Notes: generated by a model not told the origin, from the sequence alone. 64,000 nt of DNA from Roseiarcus sp963749715 (GCA_963749715.1 CAVVNR010000001.1:62001-126000); one strand, 5' to 3'; positions 1 to 8,848 are shown, counted from the stretch's first letter. Translations and numbers: made by a program.

Positions 1-239
1 CGAGCGCGCTCGACCAGCATTCGCCCGAAGCGACCCGCCTGTGCGCCCAGGCGAAGCAGGTCGCCACCGACGCGGGCTTCAACGCCGCCAACGACGCGCT
101 GCAACTCTTCGGCGGCTACGGCTATCTCGCCGACTATGGCGTCGAGAAACTGGTGCGCGATCTGCGCGTGCACCAGATTCTCGAAGGAACGAACGAGATC
201 ATGCGGGTGATCGTGGCGCGCGGGCTGATCGAGAATTGA
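1..239 (+). CDS. acyl-CoA dehydrogenase, C-terminal end (partial)
   Basis: Only the last 79 or so codons are in the window; the 5' end lies outside. The visible part carries the C-terminal acyl-CoA dehydrogenase hallmarks LFGGYGYLADYGVEKLVRD and ILEGTNEIMRVIVAR, the segment that forms the FAD-contacting and substrate-base region in this family. It would oxidise an acyl-CoA to the enoyl-CoA and pass electrons to ETF. A 3-hydroxyisobutyrate dehydrogenase gene follows about 1.6 kb downstream on the same strand, which makes isobutyryl-CoA (valine catabolism) a reasonable substrate guess, but this is inference from position. Confidence 0.85.
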   Translation, partial: SALDQHSPEATRLCAQAKQVATDAGFNAANDALQLFGGYGYLADYGVEKLVRDLRVHQILEGTNEIMRVIVARGLIEN

Positions 240-268
240 GCGTCGCGGCAAGCTTCGGAGGAAGATGA

Positions 269-901
269 ATGAACCCATCTCTTTTGGCCGGTCGCGCCGT
301 CACGGCGAATGCAAGGACAGCCGCCGTCGCCCTCGGCGCTGCGGCGTTCATGACGCTTTTGCTCACCCACGTCTCCGCGCCGCTTGCGCCGCTCCGTTTG
401 CTTACGCTCGCGATTGCCGCTTTTGCGACCTGGGCGTTCTGCGACGAGATGGGGATGAGGAAGCCGCTCAACCGGGCGGCCTTCGTCTTCTTCGCGATCG
501 CGGTGGTCGCCAAGGTCCAGATCGCGCTCGGCCTCGCGGCGGAATTCGCCGGGCGCTATTACCTCCTGTACGCCGCCTTCCTGCTGATGTCGGTCCTGCT
601 TTGGTCGGTCGCGTTTCTGCATCGGAAGCGCGCGCTCAAACTGGTCGGCGCTGTCGGCGTGGTCGCGACCGCCTTTCCAATCGCAGCGATCGTCGTCGGA
701 CATCTCGTCGTGGGTGTTGGCGCGGCCATTGGGGTAAGCGCGCTATTGGCGGCGACCGACGGATCCCTTCCCTCGGACCTTGGCTTCGTGACTCTGGTTG
801 AGCGCATATTCGGCCTATGGGCCTATGTCGCAGCATGGCTGCTCTGGCGCGGCCATATTGTCGCTCCTTCCAGCGGGACCATTGCGGCGGGAGCATCGTA
901 G
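269..901 (+). CDS. hypothetical multi-pass membrane protein
   Basis: A 210-residue protein I do not recognise. It is very hydrophobic, with about six to seven predicted membrane segments (roughly residues 17-36, 42-60, 68-88, 95-117, 124-160, 183-200), only short polar loops, and no recognisable catalytic motif. The ATG at 269 is preceded by GGAGGA; another ATG 4 bases upstream (265) opens a different frame that is not coding. It lies 29 bases after the acyl-CoA dehydrogenase stop and could be co-transcribed with it. Function unknown. Confidence 0.7.
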   Translation: MNPSLLAGRAVTANARTAAVALGAAAFMTLLLTHVSAPLAPLRLLTLAIAAFATWAFCDEMGMRKPLNRAAFVFFAIAVVAKVQIALGLAAEFAGRYYLLYAAFLLMSVLLWSVAFLHRKRALKLVGAVGVVATAFPIAAIVVGHLVVGVGAAIGVSALLAATDGSLPSDLGFVTLVERIFGLWAYVAAWLLWRGHIVAPSSGTIAAGAS

Positions 902-962
902 AGAGGGACCAATCGAGAATCGAGTCCGTCGGACATTCAGGAGTTCACTGCCGGGTTCGGCC

Positions 963-1769
963 ATGCAGACGACCTTAGATCTCCCCGCTTACCTCGCCCG
1001 GATCGGCTACGACGGTCCGACAAAGCCCGATCTCGCCAGCCTCGGCGGCCTGCTCGCCGCGCATATGAACGCCATTCCGTTCGAAAACATCGACGTTCTG
1101 CTCGGCCGCCCGATCCGGCTCGATCTCGGCGCCTTGCAGAAGAAGATCGTGACCGGGAAGCGCGGCGGCTATTGCTTCGAGCAGGGCACGCTCTTCCTCG
1201 CCGCCCTCCGCGCGCTCGGCTTCGACGCTGAGGCGCGGACCGCGAGGGTCATTCTCGTTCTGAAGCCGGACGCTGCGCCGCGCGGCCACATGTACCTCGC
1301 TGTGCGATTGCCCGAGGGCGAATTCGTCGCCGATCCCGGCCTTGGCGGAATGGGTTGCCGCGCGCCCATTCCGCTCGACGGGTCGCTCGCGCGCGAGGGC
1401 GACGAAGTCTGGTCGATCAGGACAGAGGACCGGCGGCGGGTGCTTGAGGTCGAAAGTCCTGGCCGCCGCATCGACGCTTGGATCGCCGGGTTCGACGACG
1501 ACAATTGGGTCGACTTCGAGGTCGCGAACCATTGGTTCTCGACCCATTCGGCCTCGCCGATGGCCAACCGCATGATGCTGCGTGCGATGATTCCCGGCGG
1601 ACGTCTGACCGTCATGAATAAGGACGCGGCCCTTCGCGCCAACGGCGCCACCGAACGGTTCGAAATCGAAGATCGCGCCGCCCTACGCCGTCTCGTACAG
1701 CATTATTGCGGCTTCGATTGCCCGGAAATAGAGACCATGCGCGTCCCTTCGCTGCCCGACTGGCGTTGA
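963..1769 (+). CDS. nat: arylamine N-acetyltransferase
   Basis: 268 residues, the usual NAT length. Transfers acetyl from acetyl-CoA to arylamines or hydrazines through a cysteine intermediate. The cysteine-protease-like triad is visible: Cys71 in RGGYCFEQ, His109 in RGHMYLAV, Asp124 in VADPGLGG. The N-terminal helical region (IPFENIDVLLGRPI) and the C-terminal GGRLTVMN-type strand are also present. The open frame runs upstream to 798, but the ATG at 963 gives the standard NAT N-terminus (MQTTLDLPAYLARIGY). It stands between unrelated metabolic genes on the same strand; no operator was seen. Confidence 0.93.
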   Translation: MQTTLDLPAYLARIGYDGPTKPDLASLGGLLAAHMNAIPFENIDVLLGRPIRLDLGALQKKIVTGKRGGYCFEQGTLFLAALRALGFDAEARTARVILVLKPDAAPRGHMYLAVRLPEGEFVADPGLGGMGCRAPIPLDGSLAREGDEVWSIRTEDRRRVLEVESPGRRIDAWIAGFDDDNWVDFEVANHWFSTHSASPMANRMMLRAMIPGGRLTVMNKDAALRANGATERFEIEDRAALRRLVQHYCGFDCPEIETMRVPSLPDWR

Positions 1770-1826
1770 AAGGCGCGGCATTTCGCCGGACCGCCGCGCG
1801 GCGGCCCGCCCTCATCGGAGGAACCC

Positions 1827-2720
1827 ATGTCCAAAATCGCTTTCATCGGCCTTGGCAACATGGGCGGGCCGATGGCCGCCAATCTCGTCAAGGCGGGCCA
1901 TGCGGTTCAGGGTTTCGACCTCGTCGAAGCAGCAAAGACGGCCGCCGCCGCATCCGGCGTATCGATCGCTCCTTCCGCGCGCGACGCCGTGGGCGACGTC
2001 GACGCGGTCATCAGCATGCTGCCAGCCGGCAAGCACGTGCTCGCTAGCTGGTCAGACTTTCTGCCCGCCGCGGGCAGGGGCGCGCTGGTGATCGACTGCT
2101 CGACGATCGACGTCGAGAGCGCCAGGCGCGCCCACGAAGCCGGCGCCGCGGCTGGCATGCTGACGCTCGATGCGCCCGTGTCGGGCGGCGTCGGCGGCGC
2201 GACGGCAGGCACGCTCACCTTCATGTGCGGCGGTTCGGCCGAGGCCTTCGCGCGCGCAGAGCCGATCCTCGAAAATATGGGCAAGCGCATCGTTCATTGC
2301 GGGGCCGCGGGCGCGGGGCAGGCGGCCAAGATCTGCAACAACATGATCCTCGGCGCGACCATGATCGTGACCTGCGAAGCGTTCGCGCTTGCCGAGAAGC
2401 TGGGCTTGTCAGCTGAGGCTTTGTTCGACGTCGCCTCGACCGCCTCGGGCCAGTCGTGGTCGCTGACGAGCTACTGCCCGGTTCCCGGGCCGGTTCCCGC
2501 TTCGCCTGCCAATCGCGGCTATAAGCCCGGATTTGCCGCGAGCCTTATGCTCAAGGACCTCAGGCTCGCGCAGGAGGCGGCGGCGAGCGTCGGCGCAGCC
2601 ACCCCGCTCGGCGCCGAAGCCGCGCAGCTCTACGCTCTCTTCGTGGCGGCCGGCCACGGCGGCGACGACTTCTCGGGGGTGATCAATTTCCTGCGCGGCG
2701 CGCGCGGCGCCGCCGGCTGA
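1827..2720 (+). CDS. mmsB: 3-hydroxyisobutyrate dehydrogenase
   Basis: 297 residues, normal for the family. Oxidises 3-hydroxyisobutyrate to methylmalonate semialdehyde with NAD+ in valine degradation. The N-terminal Rossmann motif FIGLGNMGGPMAANL (residues 5-19), the substrate-binding DAPVSGGVGGATAGTL and the GxxGxGQAAKICNNM helix containing the catalytic Lys are all present. The start has a strong site (GGAGGAACCC before ATG). Together with the acyl-CoA dehydrogenase fragment at the window start, this supports a valine/branched-chain catabolic neighbourhood. The alternative of a more general beta-hydroxyacid dehydrogenase cannot be excluded. Confidence 0.92.
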   Translation: MSKIAFIGLGNMGGPMAANLVKAGHAVQGFDLVEAAKTAAAASGVSIAPSARDAVGDVDAVISMLPAGKHVLASWSDFLPAAGRGALVIDCSTIDVESARRAHEAGAAAGMLTLDAPVSGGVGGATAGTLTFMCGGSAEAFARAEPILENMGKRIVHCGAAGAGQAAKICNNMILGATMIVTCEAFALAEKLGLSAEALFDVASTASGQSWSLTSYCPVPGPVPASPANRGYKPGFAASLMLKDLRLAQEAAASVGAATPLGAEAAQLYALFVAAGHGGDDFSGVINFLRGARGAAG

Positions 2721-2808
2721 TGAAACGCCCGCGACGCCTGCACTTGGCGGAAGATCGAGATCGGGACTAGGATCAAGCCGGGCGGACGGGCGAACGCGGA
2801 GGGCGCCG

Positions 2809-3270
2809 ATGCGTATGACAATGTCGAAGTCCGTTATGGCCGGCTTGATGCTGATCGCGTTGTCGGCGGCCGTCGCTTTGGCGCCGACCCCGGCGGCCGC
2901 TGGCTTCCGGATGGGCGGCGGCGGGTTCGGCGGCGGCTGGCACGGAGGCGGCGGCTGGCATGGCGGCGGCGGCTGGCATGGCGGGGGGTGGAACGGCGGC
3001 TGGCGTGGCGGCGGCTGGGGCTGGCGTGGCGGCGGATGGGGCTGGCGCGGCGGCTGGGGCGGCTGGGGTTGTTGCGGCTGGGGCTACGCCGGCTGGGGCT
3101 ATCCGTGGGGGGGCTGGGGCTATGGTCAGGGATGGGGATCGGGCGGTTACTACGCTGGCGACGGCTATTACGGCGGAAACGACGGCTGCTGGACGTATCG
3201 GAGGGTCTGGACCCAACCCCACGGCCGTGGCGTGTACCTCGGACGGCGTCTGGTCAACCTCTGCGGGTAG
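2809..3270 (+). CDS. Gly/Trp-rich secreted protein
   Basis: 153 residues. N-terminal signal peptide (MSKSVMAGLMLIALSAAVAL then APTPAAA), followed by a low-complexity body of repeated GGGWHGG and GWGWRGG units (about residues 32-105), then a Tyr/Gly stretch and a short ordered tail with DGCWTYRR and GRRLVNLCG. The two tail cysteines are shared with the gene at 3536, so a disulphide is possible. The repeat composition resembles glycine-rich exported proteins; no enzyme motif. Start is ambiguous among ATG at 2809, 2815 and 2821. A paralogue follows 266 bases downstream. Function unknown. Confidence 0.75.
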   Translation: MRMTMSKSVMAGLMLIALSAAVALAPTPAAAGFRMGGGGFGGGWHGGGGWHGGGGWHGGGWNGGWRGGGWGWRGGGWGWRGGWGGWGCCGWGYAGWGYPWGGWGYGQGWGSGGYYAGDGYYGGNDGCWTYRRVWTQPHGRGVYLGRRLVNLCG

Positions 3271-3535
3271 ATCGAGCTCGTCCTTGTTGCACGGGTCAAC
3301 TTCTCGCGAGCAGCCAGTTCCGCTAACAAAATGAACGTCTATTCATGGATTTGCGGAGAAACGCCAAGCTACGGAAAAGAAAGCGCCGTTTGGCGCCTCG
3401 CCGCCGCTATTTTATCAAACTGTGACCGAAGTGCGAAGGGAGTGTCTAAAAGACGCGTCAAGCCAGTTTCGCGAGACGCGAGACAAGTTTGGTCCGGTCC
3501 CGACTGGGCCGACGGCCGGCTCTCGGAGGCGGAAC

Positions 3536-3965
3536 ATGCGCAATTCAATTTCGAAGACGGTTGTCGCCGGGTTCGCGGCGCTGACGATGGCGGCGGCGGT
3601 TGTCCTCCCGACGATCCCTGCGTCGGCCGGCGGCTTCAGGATGGGCGGCGGCGGATGGCATGGCGGCGGCGGGCGGATGGCATGGCGGCGGCTGGGGCGG
3701 ATGGCATGGCGGCGGCTGGCGTGGCGGCTGGGGCGGCGGCGGGGCCTGGCATAACGGCTACTGGCGCAACGGCTACTGGTACAACGGCTGGTGGGGTCCC
3801 GCGATCGCCGCGGGCGTACTGACCGGCGCTGCGCTCGCCACAGCTCCCTACTGGGGCTCTGACTATGGATACGGCTACGGCGGCGGAAACGGCTGCTGGC
3901 AGTACCGGCCGACTTATGACGGCTATGGCCGTTTCCTCGGTCAGCGCTGGGTGAGCGTTTGCTAG
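3536..3965 (+). pseudogene. second Gly/Trp-rich secreted protein, frameshifted
   Basis: Paralogue of the gene at 2809. Signal peptide MRNSISKTVVAGFAALTMAA followed by GGFRMGGGGWHGGGG; the frame then breaks and resumes one base later with GWHGGGWGGWHGGGWRGG, a Tyr/Asn/Trp-rich middle and the conserved tail GCWQYRP...LGQRWVSVC. The lesion is one extra G at 3671-3673, inside a GGC trinucleotide tract. Removing it restores a protein of about 142 residues. GGAGG lies 4 bases before the ATG. The cause may be sequencing error, replication slippage in the tract, or true inactivation; the intact codon use on both sides favours the first two. Confidence 0.7.
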
Positions 3966-3986
3966 CGCTCGCCAATCCACGAACAT

Positions 3987-5123
3987 TCAACGAGGGCGTC
4001 GCGCGAGCGAGGCCCTTTTCATTTTGGGCGCGGGCCAAAATGCGCCTCCCGCCATCGGCCTCGGAACGCCGGTCGTGGTCGGAAACGAAAGCGGCAGGCC
4101 GCGCCGCGAGCGCAAGGCGAGATAGGCGAAACATTGCGCTTCGATGCTGTCGCCGTCGAAGCCGATCGCCTCGACCGGCTCGACGCTGACCTGAAGCCGC
4201 TCGCCGAGCCGGCGCATGAGGTTCGGGTTTCGCCGCCCGCCGCCGCCGACCAGCCAGCGCGCCGGCGCCTGCGGGACGTGCCGGAGCGCAGCTGCGGTCG
4301 ACTCGACCGTGAACGCGCTGAGCGTGGCCGCGCCGTCCGCGTCGCTCAAGCCCTCGACGCAGGCGGCAAGGGCTGTGAAGTGATTGCGGTCGAGCGATTT
4401 GGGCGCAGGTTGCGGGAAGTAGGGGTCGCCCATCAGGATCGCGAGCGCGGCCGGGTCGACGCGGCCGCTTTGCCCGAGCGCCCCGTTCTCGTCGAACGCC
4501 AGTCCTCGCCTCGAGACGAGAAAATCGTCGATCAGCGCGTTCGCCGGGCCGGTGTCGAAGGCGATGATTTCGCCCTCGGCGCCGAGATAGGTGACATTGC
4601 CGACCCCGCCCCAGTTGAGGATCATCAGCGGGCGCTTAAGCCCCGCGGCTATCGCCGCGTGATAGACCGGCGCAAGCGGCGCGCCCTCGCCCCCGGCCTT
4701 GACGTCGGCGGAGCGAAAGTCCGCGACCACGTCGAGGCCGAGCGCGGCCGCCGCGCGCGCGCCGTCGCAGAGCTGGCGGGTCAAGCCTTCGCGCGGTCGG
4801 TGCAGGATGGTCTGCCCATGCAGGCCGACCAGCGCGACGCTCTCGCGCGAAATCGAAAATCGCTCGAGAAACGCCTCGACCGCCGCGACATGGGCGTCGG
4901 TCACCTCGCGCTCGAGCTCGACTTGCGGCGCCTGGGCTTCGCTCGCGTCGGCGACTACTGCACGCAGACGCTCCGCCACGCCCCTGGGGTAGGGGAAGGT
5001 CGCGGCAGGTCCGGTTTCGAGCCGCGCCTCGCCGTCGCTTTCGATCAGCGCGACGTCGATCCCGTCCATCGAGGTGCCGCTGATGACGCCGATCGCGGCT
5101 TTGAGGTCGCGCCTATCGCTCAT
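3987..5123 (-). CDS. anmK: anhydro-N-acetylmuramic acid kinase
   Basis: 378 residues, normal for AnmK. Phosphorylates and opens 1,6-anhydro-MurNAc from recycled peptidoglycan to give MurNAc-6-phosphate in the cytoplasm. Visible motifs: the N-terminal phosphate loop GVISGTSMDGIDVALI (residues 11-26), VGLHGQTILHRP, the metal/sugar site NWGGVGNVTYLG, AFDTGPANALIDDF, and LVGGGGRRNPNLMRRL. The start at 5123 was preferred over the longer open frame to 5201 because it gives the family N-terminus MSDRRDLKAAIGVISGTSMD. The start overlaps the end of the upstream adenosyltransferase gene by 11 bases, so the two were probably translated together. Confidence 0.93.
   Translation of the reverse strand: MSDRRDLKAAIGVISGTSMDGIDVALIESDGEARLETGPAATFPYPRGVAERLRAVVADASEAQAPQVELEREVTDAHVAAVEAFLERFSISRESVALVGLHGQTILHRPREGLTRQLCDGARAAAALGLDVVADFRSADVKAGGEGAPLAPVYHAAIAAGLKRPLMILNWGGVGNVTYLGAEGEIIAFDTGPANALIDDFLVSRRGLAFDENGALGQSGRVDPAALAILMGDPYFPQPAPKSLDRNHFTALAACVEGLSDADGAATLSAFTVESTAAALRHVPQAPARWLVGGGGRRNPNLMRRLGERLQVSVEPVEAIGFDGDSIEAQCFAYLALRSRRGLPLSFPTTTGVPRPMAGGAFWPAPKMKRASLARRPR
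3992..4020 (+). terminator. possible rho-independent terminator
   Basis: AGGGC at 3992-3996 and GCCCT at 4011-4015 form a short stem around a GC-rich loop, followed by TTTCATTTT. It lies 27 bases after the stop of the Gly/Trp-rich gene and within the last codons of the convergent anmK gene. The stem is only 5 bp, so support is modest. Confidence 0.35.
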
Positions 5124-5724
5124 CGTTTTCGGCCTGATTCGCGCCGGGCGTCCACAGCACGTCGGCCATGCCGAAATCGTTGGCCGCGCGCGCGGCGACA
5201 AACAGATAGTCGCTAAGGCGGTTGACGTAGGCGAGCGCGGCTTCGCCGACCTCCTCGCCCTCGATCGCCGCCAGCGCGACCATGGCTCGCTCGGCCCGCC
5301 GGCAGACGGCGCGCGCCTGATGGAGCGCGGCGGCCGCCGCCGTCCCGCTCGGCAGGACGAACGAGCGCAACGGATGAAGTCTTGCGTTCAGCGCGTCGAT
5401 GGCGCGCTCGAGCGCTTCAACCTGTGACGGCGCGACCCTGAGCGCCGCACCCGGCTTTTCGTCCGCCTGGCGCGGCAGGCAGAGATCGGCGCCGAGATCG
5501 AAGAGATCGTTCTAAATCCGTTTCAGCATCGGCTCGATCGCGACATCGGCCGCCTCGCTCCGCTCGGTGACGGCGTGGAGCGCAAGCCCGATCGCGCAAT
5601 TCGTCTCGTCGACGTCGCCCATCGCCGCGACCCGCGGGTCGCTCTTCGGCCGACGCGCGCCATCGCCAAGCCCCGTCTCGCCCTTGTCGCCGGTGCGGGT
5701 GTAAATGACGTTCAGTCGAACCAT
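5113..5724 (-). pseudogene. PduO-type cob(I)alamin adenosyltransferase with internal amber stop
   Basis: Would make adenosylcobalamin from ATP and cob(I)alamin. The N-terminus is diagnostic (LNVIYTRTGDKGETGLGDG, then VDETNCAIGLA) and the second half reads NRLSDYLFVAARAAND, the conserved end of the PduO/MMAB family. Codon 71, TAG at 5512-5514, interrupts the single frame between PMLKRI and NDLFDLGADLCLPR, where homologues usually carry Gln (CAG); a C-to-T change would explain it. No frameshift. Without the stop the protein has 203 residues, the usual size. RBS is GCAGGAG before ATG at 5724. It could be a real nonsense mutation or a base-call error. Confidence 0.82.
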
Positions 5725-5868
5725 GATCTCCTGCTCAGGTCTGGCGCCGGGGCGGGGGCTGCGGGCGCTCCCCGGCCGCTCGCGTAGCGCGGCGAAGGGC
5801 GCCCGTCCACTCTACAGCGACCGGGACGCTTACAGCTGGTTCATCTCCGCCATGCCCACCCCCTAAAT

Positions 5869-5883
5869 CGGACATCTTGTCCG
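5869..5883. promoter_or_regulatory. 15-bp palindrome, possible operator
   Basis: CGGACA-TCT-TGTCCG is a perfect inverted repeat (6+3+6) about 145 bases upstream of the adenosyltransferase start. It lies in non-coding sequence and could bind a dimeric regulator; no regulator gene is adjacent. Nothing else supportable is present in 5725-6049. Confidence 0.25.
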
Positions 5884-6049
5884 CTACCAACAGAGTCGTA
5901 ACAAATGCTTTCAGAGAATCCGAAAGTGTGCTAAGACCGGCGACTACCATCACGCGCTTCACAGGCGCCCCATGACCATGCCAAGCCGCTTGATCGTGCG
6001 CTCCGTGCGGGAGACGAAGAACGAAAAAGGAGAATTCGCCTCGCTCGTC

Positions 6050-6185
6050 GCAACCCGGTGAAAAGGCTCAAAACGCGGAAGAAACTCAATTTGGATTTCG
6101 CCGCGCCCAGCTTGGGCTTCGTTGCGTCCGCTTTGGAAATGCTTCCGCGGGCTTGGGAAACGTTGCCCCGGGCTTTTGGAACTAT
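6050..6185 (+). repeat. dispersed intergenic repeat, copy C
   Basis: Begins with GCAACCCGGTGAAAAG, matching the head of copy A (GCAACCCATTGAAAAG), and shares the 17-mer at 6059-6075 with copy D at 62300-62316 (opposite strand). The rest is rich in spaced TTGG/CTTGGG words, with few CAA words upstream. It fills the gap between the adenosyltransferase and the TIGR02302 gene and has no convincing reading frame. Confidence 0.55.
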
Positions 6186-6226
6186 TTCACCGCGCCGGGC
6201 CGCGCTCGAATGCGCCGGCCCGGGGC

Positions 6227-8848
6227 TCAGTCCCGCTTCATCAGCCGTTCGAGGTAGTCGCGTTCGTCGACCGGGCGGGCGGGGTCGGCGAGGCGGCGGC
6301 GGAGCTCCTCCATGACGCGGCGCGCGCGCTCGGCCGCGCCCGCGGTCTCCTTGAGCGGCCCGTCCTCGCGGCCCTTGTCGCCCTCAGCCCCGCGGCCGAG
6401 CGGATCGTCGCCGGGCGGCTCGCCCGGCCGGGTCCGGCGCGCGACGTAATTGCCTCGGCCGTTGCGGCCCTGGCCCTGCCCTTGGCCCTGCATCTGCTTC
6501 CCGAGCCCTTGTGCGCCTTCCCTCAACGCATCGAGCGCGCGGCCTTGCGCGTCGACCGCGGCGCCCTTGCCGGACTTTCCGCCCTTGCCAGCGGCGCCCT
6601 GCCCACCGTTGCCGGGCTTGCCCTGATTGCCGGAAAGGTCGCCTTCGGCCTCCTTCATGTCGCCTTGCGCGTCGTCGAAGCCTTTCTCGCCCTTCATCCC
6701 CAGGCTCTTGAGCTGCCGCTGCAATTCGGCCAGCCGGTCGCGCAGCTCGCTCTGGCGCTGGCCGAGCGGCTGACCGCCCTGGTCCGATTGGTCCTGGCCC
6801 TGGTTGTCGGACGAGTTGGCGTCGTTGTCGCCCTGGTCGGGGGCGTTCGAGCCATCCTCCTGCGGCTGGGCCTGGCCGTCCTGCCCCGGCGCCGCTCGGT
6901 TCTTCGCCCGCTTGCGCGCGTGGTCGCGCTGATCGCTGCGGAACGTGTCGTCGCGCAGCGCCTGCTGATCATGGAGAAGCTTTTCGAGCTCGCCGATCTG
7001 TTTGCGCATTTCGCGTTCGGCCGGGCTCTCCTCGCCTTCGCGGGCGCTACGCATGTTCTCGAACATCTCCTGCATCTGGTCGAGCATGGCTTCGGCGTCC
7101 TCGCGCGCGCCGTTGCGGGCGGTGTCCTCCATGCGGTCGAGCAGCTTGTCGAGGTCCTGCGACTGGAGGTTCTGGTCCTTGGCGTTTGCGTCCGGCTGGT
7201 CGTTGCGCGCCATCTCGCTCATGAAGCGCTTGGCCGCCTCGCGCAATTGCTCCATGAGCTTGCGAATTTCCTCGTCGCTGGCGCCTCGCTGGAGCGCTTC
7301 GCGCAGCGCCTGCTCGGCGGCGCGCAGGTCGCGCGCGGCTTGCGAGGCGTCGCCGTCCTCGATCTGCTGCGCCATCGCCCACAGCATCGCGGCGACGTCG
7401 AGGAGATCGGCGTCGCTGTGGGCGCTGTGCAGCGAGGCGTTGGCCTGCTTCAGGCCGAGATAGACCTTCGCCGGCGTATCGAACAGTTCTGGCGCGACCG
7501 CGAGTCCGGTCAGCGCCGTCTCCACTCGCTTGGGCGCCTGGTCGGGGTCGAGAATGAGGTCGCGACGCTGCTCCACGATCGCGCGAGCGAGCGGATTGTG
7601 AAAAGTTCGCTGCGGCAGCGTCACCTCGATCGGCCCGCTCTCGCCGGTCTTGCCCGAAATGCTGACCGCGCTGAGCCGCATGATGACCTTCGCGCCCGCC
7701 CAAGGATGCTCGGAGAGATCGACAGTCGTGCGCGCGTCGCCGACGCCATTGGCGGTCGGCGGCAGTTGGAGGGCGGCCTGAGGCGGCGGCGCCAGCGTGC
7801 GCGGGGCGGGGCCCGCCTTGTCCTGCGGACGGGCGAAGTCCGCCCGGGCGCCAGCCAGCCCAAATCGATCGTCGACATGGTAGGAGAGCGTCAGCGAACC
7901 GCTGACGTTGGCGCGTGGGTCCTCGGTCGAGGCGATCGACGGCGCGTCGGCCGGCGTGACCAGGAAGACGACGACGGCCGCAGGGGCGCCGCCGCGCAAC
8001 ACGGTCGCCTTCCCGCCGCCGTGGATCGTCCATCGCCGCTCGGTCGGCTCATTACCGAGCGAGTCGCCTTTCTGTTCCGACGGACTGATCGCCCCCTCGA
8101 CACGTGTTTCGACGAGGCCCGGATCGCCGCGCACCACCAAGATCGAATCTTCCGGAATGTCGAGGGTCCGCGGGTCCGCGGTTTTGAAGTCAATCACCAC
8201 CGGCGGCCGGCCCGCATAGGGCGGGGGATCGATCCAGGCGTCGATGCGACTGGTCGCCGTTGCCGCGATCGCTTCGTCGCTGCGCCAGTCGAAGGCGGCG
8301 GCGAGGCGGCCATAGGTTTCCGGTCCGGCCGCGACCGCCGCCGCGAAGGCCAGCAGCGCGACGCCGAACCGAATCGCGTAGGGGTCGCGCTCGGCCATCC
8401 GCGGCGAGGGTGGGGCGACGCGGATCGCGTCGACCGCGCGCTCGAGGCGCTCCCGGTGCGCCGCCCACATCGCCCTGGTGCCGGGATCGCCGTCGTCGTT
8501 GGCGAGGCTATCGGCCAGCGAAGAAGCAGGACGGTGGCTTGATTCCGCATCGCGATCGAGGCGTGCAAGGACGTCGCGCGCCGCAGGGCGGCGCAATCGC
8601 GCGAGCGGGGACAGCGCGATTCCGATGGCAACCGCGAATAGAATGACGCCGCCGATCCGGAACGCGCGCGGCGCGAACTGCCACGCCCCGAGCCACGAGG
8701 CCGCCAGGAAGACAATGAAGACCGCGAGCGCGAACACGAGCGGCGGCCAGGCGCGCTCGACCGCGAGCGCGCGCTGCGCCAATCTCGCAAGCGCGCCGAG
8801 ACGCTCCCCTTGCTCGGGGCCGATCGATGGTTGGTTGGAATCCTTCAC
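6227..8848 (-). CDS. TIGR02302-type membrane protein (DUF4175-like)
   Basis: About 873 residues, similar to the alphaproteobacterial low-complexity family TIGR02302. Near the N-terminus are two membrane helices (WPPLVFALAVFIVFLAASWL and FRIGGVILFAVAIGIALSPL), then a periplasmic-type middle, and a C-terminal half (roughly 500-830) full of Gln/Asp/Gly-rich, coiled-coil-like sequence (LRAAEQALREALQRG, LQRQLKSLGMKGEKG). The GTG at 8848 has AGGA 5 bases upstream and is preferred; a TTG at 8947 would extend the protein by 33 residues but lacks a good site. It follows lysA, an arrangement common in this order. Function is unknown. Confidence 0.85.
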   Translation of the reverse strand: MKDSNQPSIGPEQGERLGALARLAQRALAVERAWPPLVFALAVFIVFLAASWLGAWQFAPRAFRIGGVILFAVAIGIALSPLARLRRPAARDVLARLDRDAESSHRPASSLADSLANDDGDPGTRAMWAAHRERLERAVDAIRVAPPSPRMAERDPYAIRFGVALLAFAAAVAAGPETYGRLAAAFDWRSDEAIAATATSRIDAWIDPPPYAGRPPVVIDFKTADPRTLDIPEDSILVVRGDPGLVETRVEGAISPSEQKGDSLGNEPTERRWTIHGGGKATVLRGGAPAAVVVFLVTPADAPSIASTEDPRANVSGSLTLSYHVDDRFGLAGARADFARPQDKAGPAPRTLAPPPQAALQLPPTANGVGDARTTVDLSEHPWAGAKVIMRLSAVSISGKTGESGPIEVTLPQRTFHNPLARAIVEQRRDLILDPDQAPKRVETALTGLAVAPELFDTPAKVYLGLKQANASLHSAHSDADLLDVAAMLWAMAQQIEDGDASQAARDLRAAEQALREALQRGASDEEIRKLMEQLREAAKRFMSEMARNDQPDANAKDQNLQSQDLDKLLDRMEDTARNGAREDAEAMLDQMQEMFENMRSAREGEESPAEREMRKQIGELEKLLHDQQALRDDTFRSDQRDHARKRAKNRAAPGQDGQAQPQEDGSNAPDQGDNDANSSDNQGQDQSDQGGQPLGQRQSELRDRLAELQRQLKSLGMKGEKGFDDAQGDMKEAEGDLSGNQGKPGNGGQGAAGKGGKSGKGAAVDAQGRALDALREGAQGLGKQMQGQGQGQGRNGRGNYVARRTRPGEPPGDDPLGRGAEGDKGREDGPLKETAGAAERARRVMEELRRRLADPARPVDERDYLERLMKRD

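Noticed and set aside
4134..5216. Plus-strand frame opposite anmK
   Set aside because: Antisense shadow, charged low-complexity translation without motifs.
5735..5962. Short minus-strand frame upstream of the adenosyltransferase
   Set aside because: No ribosome site, mixed composition and no family resemblance.
6122..8542. Long open frame of about 800 codons on the plus strand
   Set aside because: It is the antisense of the TIGR02302 gene; its composition (Arg/Leu/Ala-rich, no domain) is the usual shadow of a GC-rich gene.
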